A stretch of 64,000 nucleotides of DNA from SH-MAG3 sp035461245 (GTDB taxonomy: Bacteria > Gemmatimonadota > Gemmatimonadetes > Longimicrobiales > RSA9): contig DATHVP010000143.1 in NCBI GenBank assembly GCA_035461245.1, positions 62,001 to 126,000 of the forward strand, given 5' to 3'. The notes beneath the pieces were generated by a model. The model was not told the DNA's origin. It saw only the letters and a program-made list of their open reading frames with translations, and searched no databases. A program made the position numbers and the translations under genes. Each line of letters starts with the position of its first letter. Within the stretch, counting starts at the first letter, position 1. Positions 10,367 to 18,527 of this stretch are shown piece after piece.

Positions 10367-11839
10367 ATGGGAGACGCGGCGCGGCACTACCATCTGCTGG
10401 GCATCGGCGGTACGGCGATGGGGTCCCTGGCGGGGCTGCTGGCGGCGGCAGGCCACCGGGTCACGGGCTCGGACGAGGGCGTGTATCCGCCCATGTCTAC
10501 GCTGCTGGCGTCGCTGGGCATCGACTATGCCGAGGGCTACGGTCCGGAGAACCTGCAGCCGCGGCCGGACATGGTGGTGGTGGGCAATGCCATTTCCCGG
10601 GGCAACCCCGAGCTGGAACACCTGCTGAACGAGAAGATCCCGTACACGTCGGCGGCAGCCACGATCAAGGAGGAGTTCATCCGTGGCCGCACATCGCTGG
10701 CGGTAGCAGGCACCCACGGCAAGACGTCAACGACGTCGCTGCTGGCGTGGGTGCTGGAGGTGGCGGGCCTGAACCCGTCATTCCTCATTGGCGGTGTCGC
10801 GGAGAACTTCGGCACGTCGTTCCGGTTGACGGACTCGCCGTACTTCGTCATCGAGGCAGACGAGTACGACACGGCGTATTTCGACAAGGGCCCCAAGATG
10901 TGGCACTACCTGCCCGACATTGCCATCGTCAACAATGTCGAGTTCGATCACGCCGACATCTACCGGGACGAGGAGGCGTATCTTTTCGCGTTCTCCCGGT
11001 TCATCAACCTGATCCCGTCCCGGGGCACGCTGGTGGCCGGATGGGACTCACCGCACGTCCGGACGCTGGCGGGTCGTTCCCTGGCTCCGGTGGAGTCGTT
11101 CGGCTACGACGGCGGCTTGGCCACCGCAGCAGACCCCGGCAAAGCCGCCGCTGGCGCCAGCGGCGATGCGGCCGCCGCAACACCGCGGTGGACGGCGACG
11201 GACGTCTCCTTCGGCGCCACCACCCAGTTCGTCGTGCGCCACGACGGCGCGCACTGGGGGCACGTGGAAACCCCGCTTGCGGGCGCATTCAGTGTGCGTA
11301 ACTGCCTGGCCGTCATCGCCGCTGCCAGTGCGGTGGGAGCCGACCCGGAACGGGTGCGGGAGGCGCTGGGCACGTTCCGCAGCGTGCGGCGTCGCATGGA
11401 GGTACGCGGCGTCATCAACGACGTCGTGGTCATTGACGATTTCGCCCACCACCCCACCGCGGTGAGGGAGACGCTGGCAGCAGCGAAGCAGAAGTACCCC
11501 GGCCAGCGGGTCGTGGCCATCTTCGAACCCCGCAGCTATACAGCCCAGCGGCGGGAATTCGAGGACGCCTATGCCGCGGCGTTCGACGCAGCCGACGAGA
11601 TCATCCTTGCGGGCCTCTTCCATCCCGAACGCTACGACGAGACATCGGCACTCAATCCCGACCGCCTGGTGGCGGTCTGGCGCGCCGCTGGCCGGGAGGC
11701 CGCATACATTCCCGACGTGGACGATATTGTCTCCCGCGTCGCCGCCAGCGCCCGCCCGGGCGACGTGCTCATGGTCATGTCCAACGGCGGGTTCGGCGGC
11801 ATCCATGAGAAGCTGCTGCACGCGTTGCGTACCGGCTGA
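10367..11839 (+). CDS. mpl: UDP-N-acetylmuramate:L-alanyl-gamma-D-glutamyl-meso-diaminopimelate ligase
   Basis: Murein-recycling ligase that attaches recovered L-Ala-gamma-D-Glu-meso-DAP tripeptide to UDP-MurNAc using ATP. The 490-residue product has the Mur N-terminal nucleotide fold (HLLGIGGTAMGSLAG), the ATP loop GTHGKTSTTSLLAW, the central-domain stretch FVIEADEYDTAYFDKGPK, and the C-terminal VVIDDFAHHPTAVRETL typical of Mpl. The first residues and DEYDTAYFD stretch favour Mpl over MurC. The start at 10367 follows GAAAGGA; an in-frame upstream extension covers the rpsU promoter and is unlikely. It is about 35-40 residues longer than E. coli Mpl, mainly from an Ala/Gly-rich insertion near residues 250-275 (AAADPGKAAAGASGDAAAA). 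Confidence 0.95.
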   Translation: MGDAARHYHLLGIGGTAMGSLAGLLAAAGHRVTGSDEGVYPPMSTLLASLGIDYAEGYGPENLQPRPDMVVVGNAISRGNPELEHLLNEKIPYTSAAATIKEEFIRGRTSLAVAGTHGKTSTTSLLAWVLEVAGLNPSFLIGGVAENFGTSFRLTDSPYFVIEADEYDTAYFDKGPKMWHYLPDIAIVNNVEFDHADIYRDEEAYLFAFSRFINLIPSRGTLVAGWDSPHVRTLAGRSLAPVESFGYDGGLATAADPGKAAAGASGDAAAATPRWTATDVSFGATTQFVVRHDGAHWGHVETPLAGAFSVRNCLAVIAAASAVGADPERVREALGTFRSVRRRMEVRGVINDVVVIDDFAHHPTAVRETLAAAKQKYPGQRVVAIFEPRSYTAQRREFEDAYAAAFDAADEIILAGLFHPERYDETSALNPDRLVAVWRAAGREAAYIPDVDDIVSRVAASARPGDVLMVMSNGGFGGIHEKLLHALRTG

Positions 11840-11917
11840 TTCCACCGGTTGACCCGGCGGGCGGCCGGGGGTACGTTTTCAAGTCCTGCATACAAATCCA
11901 TCCGACGGAGTAGCGTC

Positions 11918-14110
11918 ATGCGTGTGAGAGCCACACTCCTCCTCCTGGCCCTGGCAGTAGCCGCACCGGCCTGGGCACAACAGACAACGGGCCGGGCGTT
12001 CACGCCGGCGGACTGGTACCGGATGAAGACGGTTGGCAGTGCGGCGATCTCGCCGGACGGCAGCCAGGTCGCGTTCACGGTGACGCAGGCGCGGGAGGCG
12101 GACAACGACCGCCATACGGAGATCTGGGTCGTGCCCACGCGGGGCGGCGAGCCGGTGCGCTACACCGCGCCTGGCCACTCCAGCAGCAGCCCCCGGTGGT
12201 CACCGGACGGCCAGTACCTGTACTTCAGCTCGAACCGTCCGGGCGGCCGGGGCAACACCTGGGTCCTGCGCATGCATGGCCCGGGCGAGGCGTTCCAGCA
12301 GGCGTCGCCGCCGTCGGGGTCCATGCCCCGGGACCGCAGCTTCGCGGTGACGACGCGCACGGCGGACGGACAGGGCGGAGGTGGTTTCGGTGGCGGCGGC
12401 GGGCAGGCACAGCAGGGGCAGGGCAACAGTGACGATCCATTCGCCCGGATGCCGGCGACGGCGCGGCCGCCGTATGGGGCCATCACGGAGCCGGTGCACC
12501 CGGCGCGCTTCGACGGGCGCCACGTCGTGGACACGGGCTACAAGTCGAACAACGCCGGCTTCGTCCCGAACCGGCGCGAGCCGCAGCGCATCAACACGAC
12601 GCAGATCTGGATCCAGCGCCTGGGCGACGACACGACGTCCACGATGCTGACGAACGCGCCGTACTCCCATCGCAACGCGACGGTCTCGCCGGATGGCCGG
12701 TGGATCGCGTTCGTGGCGGACGCCGAGTTCCGGCCGGACTCGGTTGTGGCGGCGGTTCGCGACTCGCTCAATGCGCTGCCGTTCAGCATGGAGCGGGACC
12801 AGGAGATCCGGAACGACAATGATATCTTCCTCATCCCGGCGAGCGGCGGGGAGCCGCGTCGCATCACGAACATGCCGGGTAACGAGGGCAACATCTCGTG
12901 GTCGCCGGACGGCCGCATGATCTCGTTCGTGTCCAGCGCGCGGCGGGAGGACAACAACCGGCTGTACGTGGTGGATATCAACGGCGGCGAGCCGCGCAAC
13001 GTTCTGGGCGACTGGCAGTACGAGCCGGGTTCCTATGAATGGCTGCCGAACGGCCAGATCCTCATGCAGGCGAACATCGGCGGCCGCTCCGCCATCTATC
13101 GGGTGAACCCGCGCAACGGCGAGATGACGGAGGTGATCGGCGGCCGTCGCCGCATCACCAGCGTCTCGTATGACGACCGGTTCCAGCGCATCGCCTTCAC
13201 GGCGACGTCGGTGGACAAGCCGACGGAGCTGTACATCGCCGACATTGACGGCCGCAACGAGCGCCAGCTGTCGTTCATGAACGAGGAGCTGAACCGTGAG
13301 ATCGCATGGCCGGAGGCGGAGCGGTTCACGTACACCATGCCCGACGGCTTCGAGATCGAGGCGTGGATGCAGCGGCCGTACAACTATGACCCGTCCCGCA
13401 GCTACCCGCTGGTCCTGTACATCCATGGCGGCCCCCACTCGGCCTACGGCGAGGGCTGGTTCGACGAGTTCCACAACATCACCGGCGCCGGCATGTGGGT
13501 GCTCTACACGAACCCGCGCGGCTCATCCGGCTACGGCGCGCCGTTCACGTACTCGACCCGCGGCCGGTGGGGCCTGGAGGATTACGAGGACATCATGGAG
13601 GCCGTGAACATCGTGGCACGACGGCCGGACGTGGACTCGACGCGCATGGGCGTGACGGGCGGCTCGTACGGCGGCTTCATGACGGCGTGGATCACGACGA
13701 AGACGGACCGGTTCAAGGCCGCACAGGTGGACCGCATGATCAGCAACTGGATCTCGTGGTACGGCAGCTCGGACGCGCAGAGCCTGACGGAATGGGAGTT
13801 CTTCGGCAAGCCGTGGGAGAACCTGGAGTTGTACGAACAGCTGTCGCCCATCCGGTACGTGCAGAACGTGCGCACGCCGACGCTCATCGTGCAGTCGGAG
13901 GAGGACCACCGCACGCCCATGACGGACGCGGAGCAGTGGTTCATGTCACTGCGCAAGCAGGACGTACCGGTGGAGTTCATCCGCTACCCGCGCTCGACCC
14001 ACGACCTGTCGCGCACGGGCGAGCCGTGGCTGCTGGTGGATCGCCTGGGCCGGCTCCGCCAGTGGTTCAGTCACTGGCTGATGGATGAGGGGGTCCGGGT
14101 CGAGCAGTAG
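11918..14110 (+). CDS. Exported S9-family prolyl oligopeptidase / dipeptidyl-peptidase
   Basis: Secreted serine peptidase of 730 residues. The ATG at 11918 follows GACGGAG and encodes a signal peptide (MRVRATLLLLALAVAAPAWAQQ). Residues ~25-470 form a TolB/DPP-IV-like propeller with SPDG repeats, including a Gly/Gln-rich loop (about 150-172). The C-terminal alpha/beta-hydrolase has catalytic Ser583 in GGSYGGF, Asp663 in SEEDHRTP and His695 in STHDL. It lies 78 bp after mpl on the same strand. Likely role is periplasmic peptide trimming, which fits the many peptidases here. Exact cleavage specificity cannot be read. Confidence 0.93.
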   Translation: MRVRATLLLLALAVAAPAWAQQTTGRAFTPADWYRMKTVGSAAISPDGSQVAFTVTQAREADNDRHTEIWVVPTRGGEPVRYTAPGHSSSSPRWSPDGQYLYFSSNRPGGRGNTWVLRMHGPGEAFQQASPPSGSMPRDRSFAVTTRTADGQGGGGFGGGGGQAQQGQGNSDDPFARMPATARPPYGAITEPVHPARFDGRHVVDTGYKSNNAGFVPNRREPQRINTTQIWIQRLGDDTTSTMLTNAPYSHRNATVSPDGRWIAFVADAEFRPDSVVAAVRDSLNALPFSMERDQEIRNDNDIFLIPASGGEPRRITNMPGNEGNISWSPDGRMISFVSSARREDNNRLYVVDINGGEPRNVLGDWQYEPGSYEWLPNGQILMQANIGGRSAIYRVNPRNGEMTEVIGGRRRITSVSYDDRFQRIAFTATSVDKPTELYIADIDGRNERQLSFMNEELNREIAWPEAERFTYTMPDGFEIEAWMQRPYNYDPSRSYPLVLYIHGGPHSAYGEGWFDEFHNITGAGMWVLYTNPRGSSGYGAPFTYSTRGRWGLEDYEDIMEAVNIVARRPDVDSTRMGVTGGSYGGFMTAWITTKTDRFKAAQVDRMISNWISWYGSSDAQSLTEWEFFGKPWENLELYEQLSPIRYVQNVRTPTLIVQSEEDHRTPMTDAEQWFMSLRKQDVPVEFIRYPRSTHDLSRTGEPWLLVDRLGRLRQWFSHWLMDEGVRVEQ

Positions 14111-14118
14111 TGACGATA

Positions 14119-14166
14119 TCGGGATCGGGATCGTAAACGTAAACGTGCAACGTAAACGTTTACGGA
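14119..14166 (+). repeat. Dispersed doubled-hexamer repeat, copy B
   Basis: Starts 9 bp after the S9 peptidase stop. It holds two CGGGAT units, two CGTAAA units, then CGTGCAACGTAAACGTTTACGG. The 28 bases 14119-14146 are the exact reverse complement of copy C (14329-14356). Confidence 0.85.
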
Positions 14167-14250
14167 ATAGTCCGGGCGACTGACTGCGCCGGATCGAACG
14201 GATGCCCCGGGGCTGAGCACCGGATGTGACGAGTCGCAGCCTGAAAGGAG

Positions 14251-14283
14251 CGGGCCCGCTGGAGCCAGCGGGCCCGTTCTTCG
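14251..14283. terminator. Strong hairpin between convergent S9 peptidase and cardiolipin synthase genes
   Basis: A perfect 12-bp stem (CGGGCCCGCTGG / CCAGCGGGCCCG) with a 2-base gap is followed by TTCTTCGTTT on the plus strand. It sits in the middle of the convergent gap and is flanked by repeat copies B and C. Confidence 0.75.
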
Positions 14284-14358
14284 TTTGCCGTTTGCCGGTT
14301 GCCGTTTGCCGTTTGCGTTGAACGTTGAACGTTTACGTTTACGATCCCGATCCCGAAT
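14284..14358 (-). repeat. Heptamer run plus dispersed doubled-hexamer repeat, copy C
   Basis: The segment opens with five tandem GTTTGCC-like heptamers (14283-14318), then two GTTGAAC, two GTTTAC and two GATCCC units. Bases 14329-14356 are an exact 28-bp inverted match to copy B. It ends 5 bp past the cardiolipin synthase stop codon. Confidence 0.85.
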
Positions 14359-14362
14359 CCGT

Positions 14363-15655
14363 TCAGTACTGCTCCGCGAACAGCACGAACAGTCGTTCAA
14401 GGAGGCGCCGGCCGAGGCCACGCTTGCGCCACTCCCTGCCAATGATCTCCTCCGACCGGGCCAGGTCTCTCTCGAAGCTGGCCTCCAGCTGGGCACTGAA
14501 CTCGGGCTCCAGGATGCCGAGCACGTTCTCCTCGTTGAGCTCCTTGGACCGCACGTCCATGTTGGCGGAGCCGACAACGGCCCACTGCCCGTCCACCACG
14601 AACGTCTTGGAATGAAGGAAGGTCGGCTGAAACTCGAAGATGCGGACGCCGGCGTCGAGCAGCTCCTGGTAGTAGCTGTGACTGGCGAACCGGATGGGTG
14701 TCGCGTCGGTGTGCTCGTTGGGGAGCAGGAGGCGCACGTCAACGCCGGCGCGGGCGCGGCGCTTGATGACCTCACGGAGGTGCTTGTCAGGCACGAAGTA
14801 GGCGGATGCGATCCAGAGCCGCTTCCGAGCGGCGAGAAAGCTCAGGAAGAAGAAGAGGCGGAGCGGGTGTTCCTCGCTGGACGGCGAGCTGATGACGCCC
14901 ATGGAACGGACGTGGGACGAGCCATCGTCGCCGAAGTCCACGGGGAAGAAGGAATCACCCGTCAGCATTTCGCCAGTGGCGAACGCCCACAGTTCGGCGA
15001 ACGCCGATTGCAGGTTCTCGGCGAGGCAGCCTGTGACGCGGACCATGGAGTCGCGCCATTCATCGGGGTTCCGAGCATCGCCCAGCCACTTGTCGCCGAC
15101 GGCGGCCCCGCCAGTCCAGCCGATGCGCCCGTCAATGATGATGGCGCGGCGGTGGTTCCGGCGATGGAACCGGAGCAGCTTGCCGAAGCGCAGTGGCCGG
15201 AACACGCCGACGGTGCCGCCGGCCTCGCGGAACCGATCGAGGTCCTCGTCCGGGCAGCGCATGCCGCCGAAGCCGTCGAGCAGGATACGGACCTGCACGC
15301 CCCGCCGGCAGGCGGCAATGAGCGCATCAAAGACCATGTCGCTCGCTCGTCCGGGCTCCCAGATGTAGACCATGAAGTTGATGCTGCGTTCCGCGCTGGC
15401 GAAGTCCTCGAGCATCGCGGGGAAGAACGCGTCACCGTTGTCCAGCAGGTCGGCGTGGCCGCCACGGCGCAGGGGCGCGTTCAGGAGGGCGGCCATTGTG
15501 CGCAGGAAATCGATGGAGTCCACCGCCTCGACCTCGTCGGTCCACATGCGCTGCGGCCGCCGGCCCAGCGCGAAGAACAGCGAGATGACGGCGGTAATGC
15601 TGGCGAGCAGCCCTACCCCGAAGAAGAACAGCACCCACCACGGTGAATCCGCCAT
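14363..15655 (-). CDS. cls: Cardiolipin synthase-like phospholipase D family protein
   Basis: Membrane phospholipid enzyme of 430 residues that would transfer phosphatidyl groups between phosphatidylglycerol molecules. The ATG at 15655 opens an N-terminal membrane helix (WWVLFFFGVGLLASITAVISLF). Two HKD motifs are present. The first reads NHRRAIIIDG, with Arg where Lys is usual (HxRxxxxD). The second, FLHSKTFVVDG followed by GSANMD, is canonical. Length is slightly below typical ClsA (about 480), with one membrane helix instead of two. The gene starts 14 bp after the stop of the EEP-family gene, so they are probably co-transcribed. Substrate range cannot be told from sequence. Confidence 0.88.
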   Translation of the reverse strand: MADSPWWVLFFFGVGLLASITAVISLFFALGRRPQRMWTDEVEAVDSIDFLRTMAALLNAPLRRGGHADLLDNGDAFFPAMLEDFASAERSINFMVYIWEPGRASDMVFDALIAACRRGVQVRILLDGFGGMRCPDEDLDRFREAGGTVGVFRPLRFGKLLRFHRRNHRRAIIIDGRIGWTGGAAVGDKWLGDARNPDEWRDSMVRVTGCLAENLQSAFAELWAFATGEMLTGDSFFPVDFGDDGSSHVRSMGVISSPSSEEHPLRLFFFLSFLAARKRLWIASAYFVPDKHLREVIKRRARAGVDVRLLLPNEHTDATPIRFASHSYYQELLDAGVRIFEFQPTFLHSKTFVVDGQWAVVGSANMDVRSKELNEENVLGILEPEFSAQLEASFERDLARSEEIIGREWRKRGLGRRLLERLFVLFAEQY

Positions 15656-15669
15656 GTGTTGTCTGCCTG

Positions 15670-16662
15670 TCAGGACTGGTTGAGCTCGATGCGTGCGAGC
15701 AGGGGGTGGTGATCGGAGCCGAAGACGCCGGGGGAGCGGTCGTCGCGGGCCTCGTCGAGGCGGACGACCTCGGCACCGGCAACGCGGCGCGCGGCACAGC
15801 GGTAGAACACGTGGTCGAGAAGCAGGCGCAGCGGCGCGTGGAGCGTGTGGCGCCAGCTGCCGATCCGACGGGCGGGCCGCATGCCCGAGGCGACGAGGGC
15901 ACGGACGGCGGGATCGCTCATGCCGAGCACGGAGTTCAAGTCCGCGCCCAGGATGAGGGAGCCTCTGCGCTGCCCGAGCACGGACGCGAGGGCCTCGGCC
16001 TGTGCCGCGCGCCCGGCGCCGAACCGCAGGGGAACCCGCTGGCTCCTGGGTTGGCCGTGCGTGTCCAGGTGCGCACTGACGAAGCTGAGTTCGGGATGAC
16101 CGGCCAGTCCCGCGGCGACGGCGACGCGACGTTGCCGGACATAGGGCAGCAGCACCGCCTCGGCATCCTGCAGTGACGCCGTGCACAGGATGGCGTTGCC
16201 GCGATCACTGGCATCGTCGCCGTTGCGCATGGACGGCGAGTAGCGCAGGCTCAGCCCGAGTTCACTGGCCAGCCGCACGACGTCGTGCCTGCCATCGTGC
16301 ACGGTGAACCGACCGCCGTGGTAGCGGGAGCCGGCGCGGCCGGGCACTGTGTCATCGGCGCGGTAGGCCTCCTGCAGCAGCAGGACCAGCGGCCGGTCCT
16401 GCGTCATGGCCGCGCCACCGAAGGCGCCCTCCCTCAGCGCGGTCAGGACATTCTCCAGCCGTCCCAGGCCGATGGCCACGTTCCAGGACAGCACGTCGAT
16501 ACCGTGCAGCCGGGGCGCGGCGGGCGGGGCATAGTCGAGGACGACGGGCTCGCCCACGTTGGCGCGCCAGTCGTCCAGCTCCGGGTGCATGGCGTCGTGC
16601 CGGTGCGGCTCGAGGGCCACCCGACACGCGTGGGCGCCGGTTGCCGGATCAGTGGGTCGCAT
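15670..16662 (-). CDS. Endonuclease/exonuclease/phosphatase (EEP) family protein
   Basis: Metal-dependent phosphodiesterase-fold protein of about 330 residues. EEP motifs are visible in order: LSWNVA (start of the fold), LLLQEAY (metal Glu), SAHLDTHG, LILGADLNSVLG (Asp/Asn pair) and GSDHHPLLARI (terminal Asp-His). No signal peptide or membrane segment is seen. It is followed after 14 bp by the cardiolipin synthase, so a role in lipid headgroup chemistry is possible, but nuclease activity is equally possible. The start is uncertain: ATG at 16662 is used; ATG at 16590 and TTG at 16680 are in frame. Confidence 0.8.
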   Translation of the reverse strand: MRPTDPATGAHACRVALEPHRHDAMHPELDDWRANVGEPVVLDYAPPAAPRLHGIDVLSWNVAIGLGRLENVLTALREGAFGGAAMTQDRPLVLLLQEAYRADDTVPGRAGSRYHGGRFTVHDGRHDVVRLASELGLSLRYSPSMRNGDDASDRGNAILCTASLQDAEAVLLPYVRQRRVAVAAGLAGHPELSFVSAHLDTHGQPRSQRVPLRFGAGRAAQAEALASVLGQRRGSLILGADLNSVLGMSDPAVRALVASGMRPARRIGSWRHTLHAPLRLLLDHVFYRCAARRVAGAEVVRLDEARDDRSPGVFGSDHHPLLARIELNQS

Positions 16663-16775
16663 GCCGGGTGGGCAGGGCAAGTTTGCGGCCAGACGGCCCG
16701 GACGGAGCGTGCCTCATCCGGGCGTCCGCGGTCGGGCCGGGCGGGCCCGGGGGCCGGCCCACCCGGCGACCATGC

Positions 16776-18326
16776 TCAGTTGCGGCCGGTGAGGCGCCGC
16801 ACCTCCGCGAGCCCGTCCGGGGTCCATCGCGGCCGCTCTGGGGCGGTGGCAATCTCGTGACCGAGGTGGAATACGAGCCGGGCAATGCGCGCGAGCTTGT
16901 CGCTATCAATGAGGTGCGCCTCGTCGGACGGCTCGTGGTACTGGTCGTGGAGCCCGGTGGTAAAGAACAGGGCCGGGATCTCCTTCGCCAGGAAGTTGAA
17001 CTGGTCCGAGCGGAAGAACAGCTGCTCCTCCGGCCACTGGTCCGGCGCGACGGTCAGGCCGAGGCCGGGGTGCCGCCGCGCAACGCGCTGCACAGTCTCG
17101 CCCAGGTCGGAGTACTCCTGCCCGATGGCGACCACGCTGTCCGGGGCATTGCGGCCGACCATGTCGGCGTTGATGTTCGCCACCATCTGCGTCACGGGCA
17201 CGGGCGGATTCTCGACGAACCAGCGCGAGCCCAGCAGGCCCTTCTCCTCACCGCTGACCATGACGAACATGACGGATCGTGCGGGCGCCTGGTCGAGGGC
17301 GGCAAAGGCGCGCGCGGCCTCCAGCACCGCCGTGGTGCCGGACGCGTTGTCGTCGGCGCCGTTATAGATGGAGTCGCCAGCGGCATCGGGCTGGCCGACG
17401 CCGACATGGTCGAAGTGCGCACTGTAGACGACGTACTCATCCCGTCGTGCCGGGTCACTGCCGGGCAGCACCGCCACCACGTTGGGCACCATCACCGTAC
17501 CGGTCGTGATGGGGGTGCTCACGGCGATACGAACACCGTCGAGGGGCGTCACGCTCCCATCACTGCGGTTTCGGACGGCGTCCAGATCCAGGCCCCCCTG
17601 GCGCACCATGTCCCGGCCGGCCTCATACGCGACGCCGAACACGGGGAACGGCGCCACCTGGCCCTGGACCTCGCCGGCGATGCGGCCGATGAGCTGCGGG
17701 TCGAAGTCCGGGTCGACGATGGCGACGACACCGGCGGCACCGACCTGGAACGCGGCCTGGAGCCCGGCACTGAGGTTCTGCTGCCACGCCTGGCTGGCGG
17801 TATCGGCAACGAACATGACGACGAAGCGGCCGCGGGCATCGGCGGGCAGGCTCGCGCCGGGCCGGGCGGCGCCGGCAAAGACGGCGTCCGCGACGACGGA
17901 GTCGGTCCTCGACGGCAACACGAAATAGTCCGTGGCGTAGCGCAGGGACATGGTCGCGTCCTGCGACCGCGCCTCGAAGCGCATGGCAGCGACGTCCAGG
18001 CGGCTGTCCTCATGGGGCCAGCGCTGGATGAAGCCGCCATCGTCGCCCATGGGTGTCAGGCCGTACTCACGGAACCGATCGGCGAGGTACGCAGCGGCCA
18101 GATCGAGCTCCGGGCTCGGCGTGTCGCGGCCGCGCATCCTGTCACTGGCCAGGTACTCGACATGGCCGCCAACGGAAGCGGCAGTGATGAGCGACGCCGC
18201 GGCATCGACGCCACTGCTGGTGGCCCCGTCCGGTACCGGCCCGGCCGTGGTAGGCGGCTGCACGGCGGGACCGCAGGCAGCCATGAGCAGCGCCGACAGC
18301 GCAACGGCGGATACTGGGAATCGCAT
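16776..18326 (-). CDS. M28-family zinc aminopeptidase lipoprotein with PA-domain insert
   Basis: Exported metallopeptidase of 516 residues. GGAGGTTCA precedes the ATG at 18326. The N-terminus has a lipobox (ALLMAACG), so it is probably lipid-anchored. A protease-associated (PA) domain-like insert spans about 150-270. Zinc-ligand motifs follow in M28 order: YSAHFDHVG, GADDNASGTTAVLE, SGEEKGLLGS, ANINADMVGR, and the final HDQYHEPSDEAHLID. The Asp-Asn, Glu-Glu and His ligands all appear intact. It is probably a broad aminopeptidase acting on oligopeptides in the periplasm or at the surface. It is separated from the downstream EEP gene by 113 bp. Confidence 0.93.
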   Translation of the reverse strand: MRFPVSAVALSALLMAACGPAVQPPTTAGPVPDGATSSGVDAAASLITAASVGGHVEYLASDRMRGRDTPSPELDLAAAYLADRFREYGLTPMGDDGGFIQRWPHEDSRLDVAAMRFEARSQDATMSLRYATDYFVLPSRTDSVVADAVFAGAARPGASLPADARGRFVVMFVADTASQAWQQNLSAGLQAAFQVGAAGVVAIVDPDFDPQLIGRIAGEVQGQVAPFPVFGVAYEAGRDMVRQGGLDLDAVRNRSDGSVTPLDGVRIAVSTPITTGTVMVPNVVAVLPGSDPARRDEYVVYSAHFDHVGVGQPDAAGDSIYNGADDNASGTTAVLEAARAFAALDQAPARSVMFVMVSGEEKGLLGSRWFVENPPVPVTQMVANINADMVGRNAPDSVVAIGQEYSDLGETVQRVARRHPGLGLTVAPDQWPEEQLFFRSDQFNFLAKEIPALFFTTGLHDQYHEPSDEAHLIDSDKLARIARLVFHLGHEIATAPERPRWTPDGLAEVRRLTGRN

Positions 18327-18527
18327 TGAACCTCCGAAATCATCACAGAGCATCAGTTGCGGAATGTACACGCCGCGGAGTATAAACGTGCCGGCCAGCG
18401 TCCTCCAAACCCTTGCAGACTGCGGCCCGAGACAGCATGTTGGCGCGTCCTCAAGCCAATTTGCCGGGCCCGCGTCGGGCCGAACGAACCCGAGGCAGGG
18501 CGCCAGACTCCCTTGTGAGGTGAGAGA

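Noticed and set aside
18372..18527. Possible riboswitch upstream of the alanine symporter
   Set aside because: I see no glycine- or alanine-type aptamer consensus; only a short GGGCCCG hairpin.
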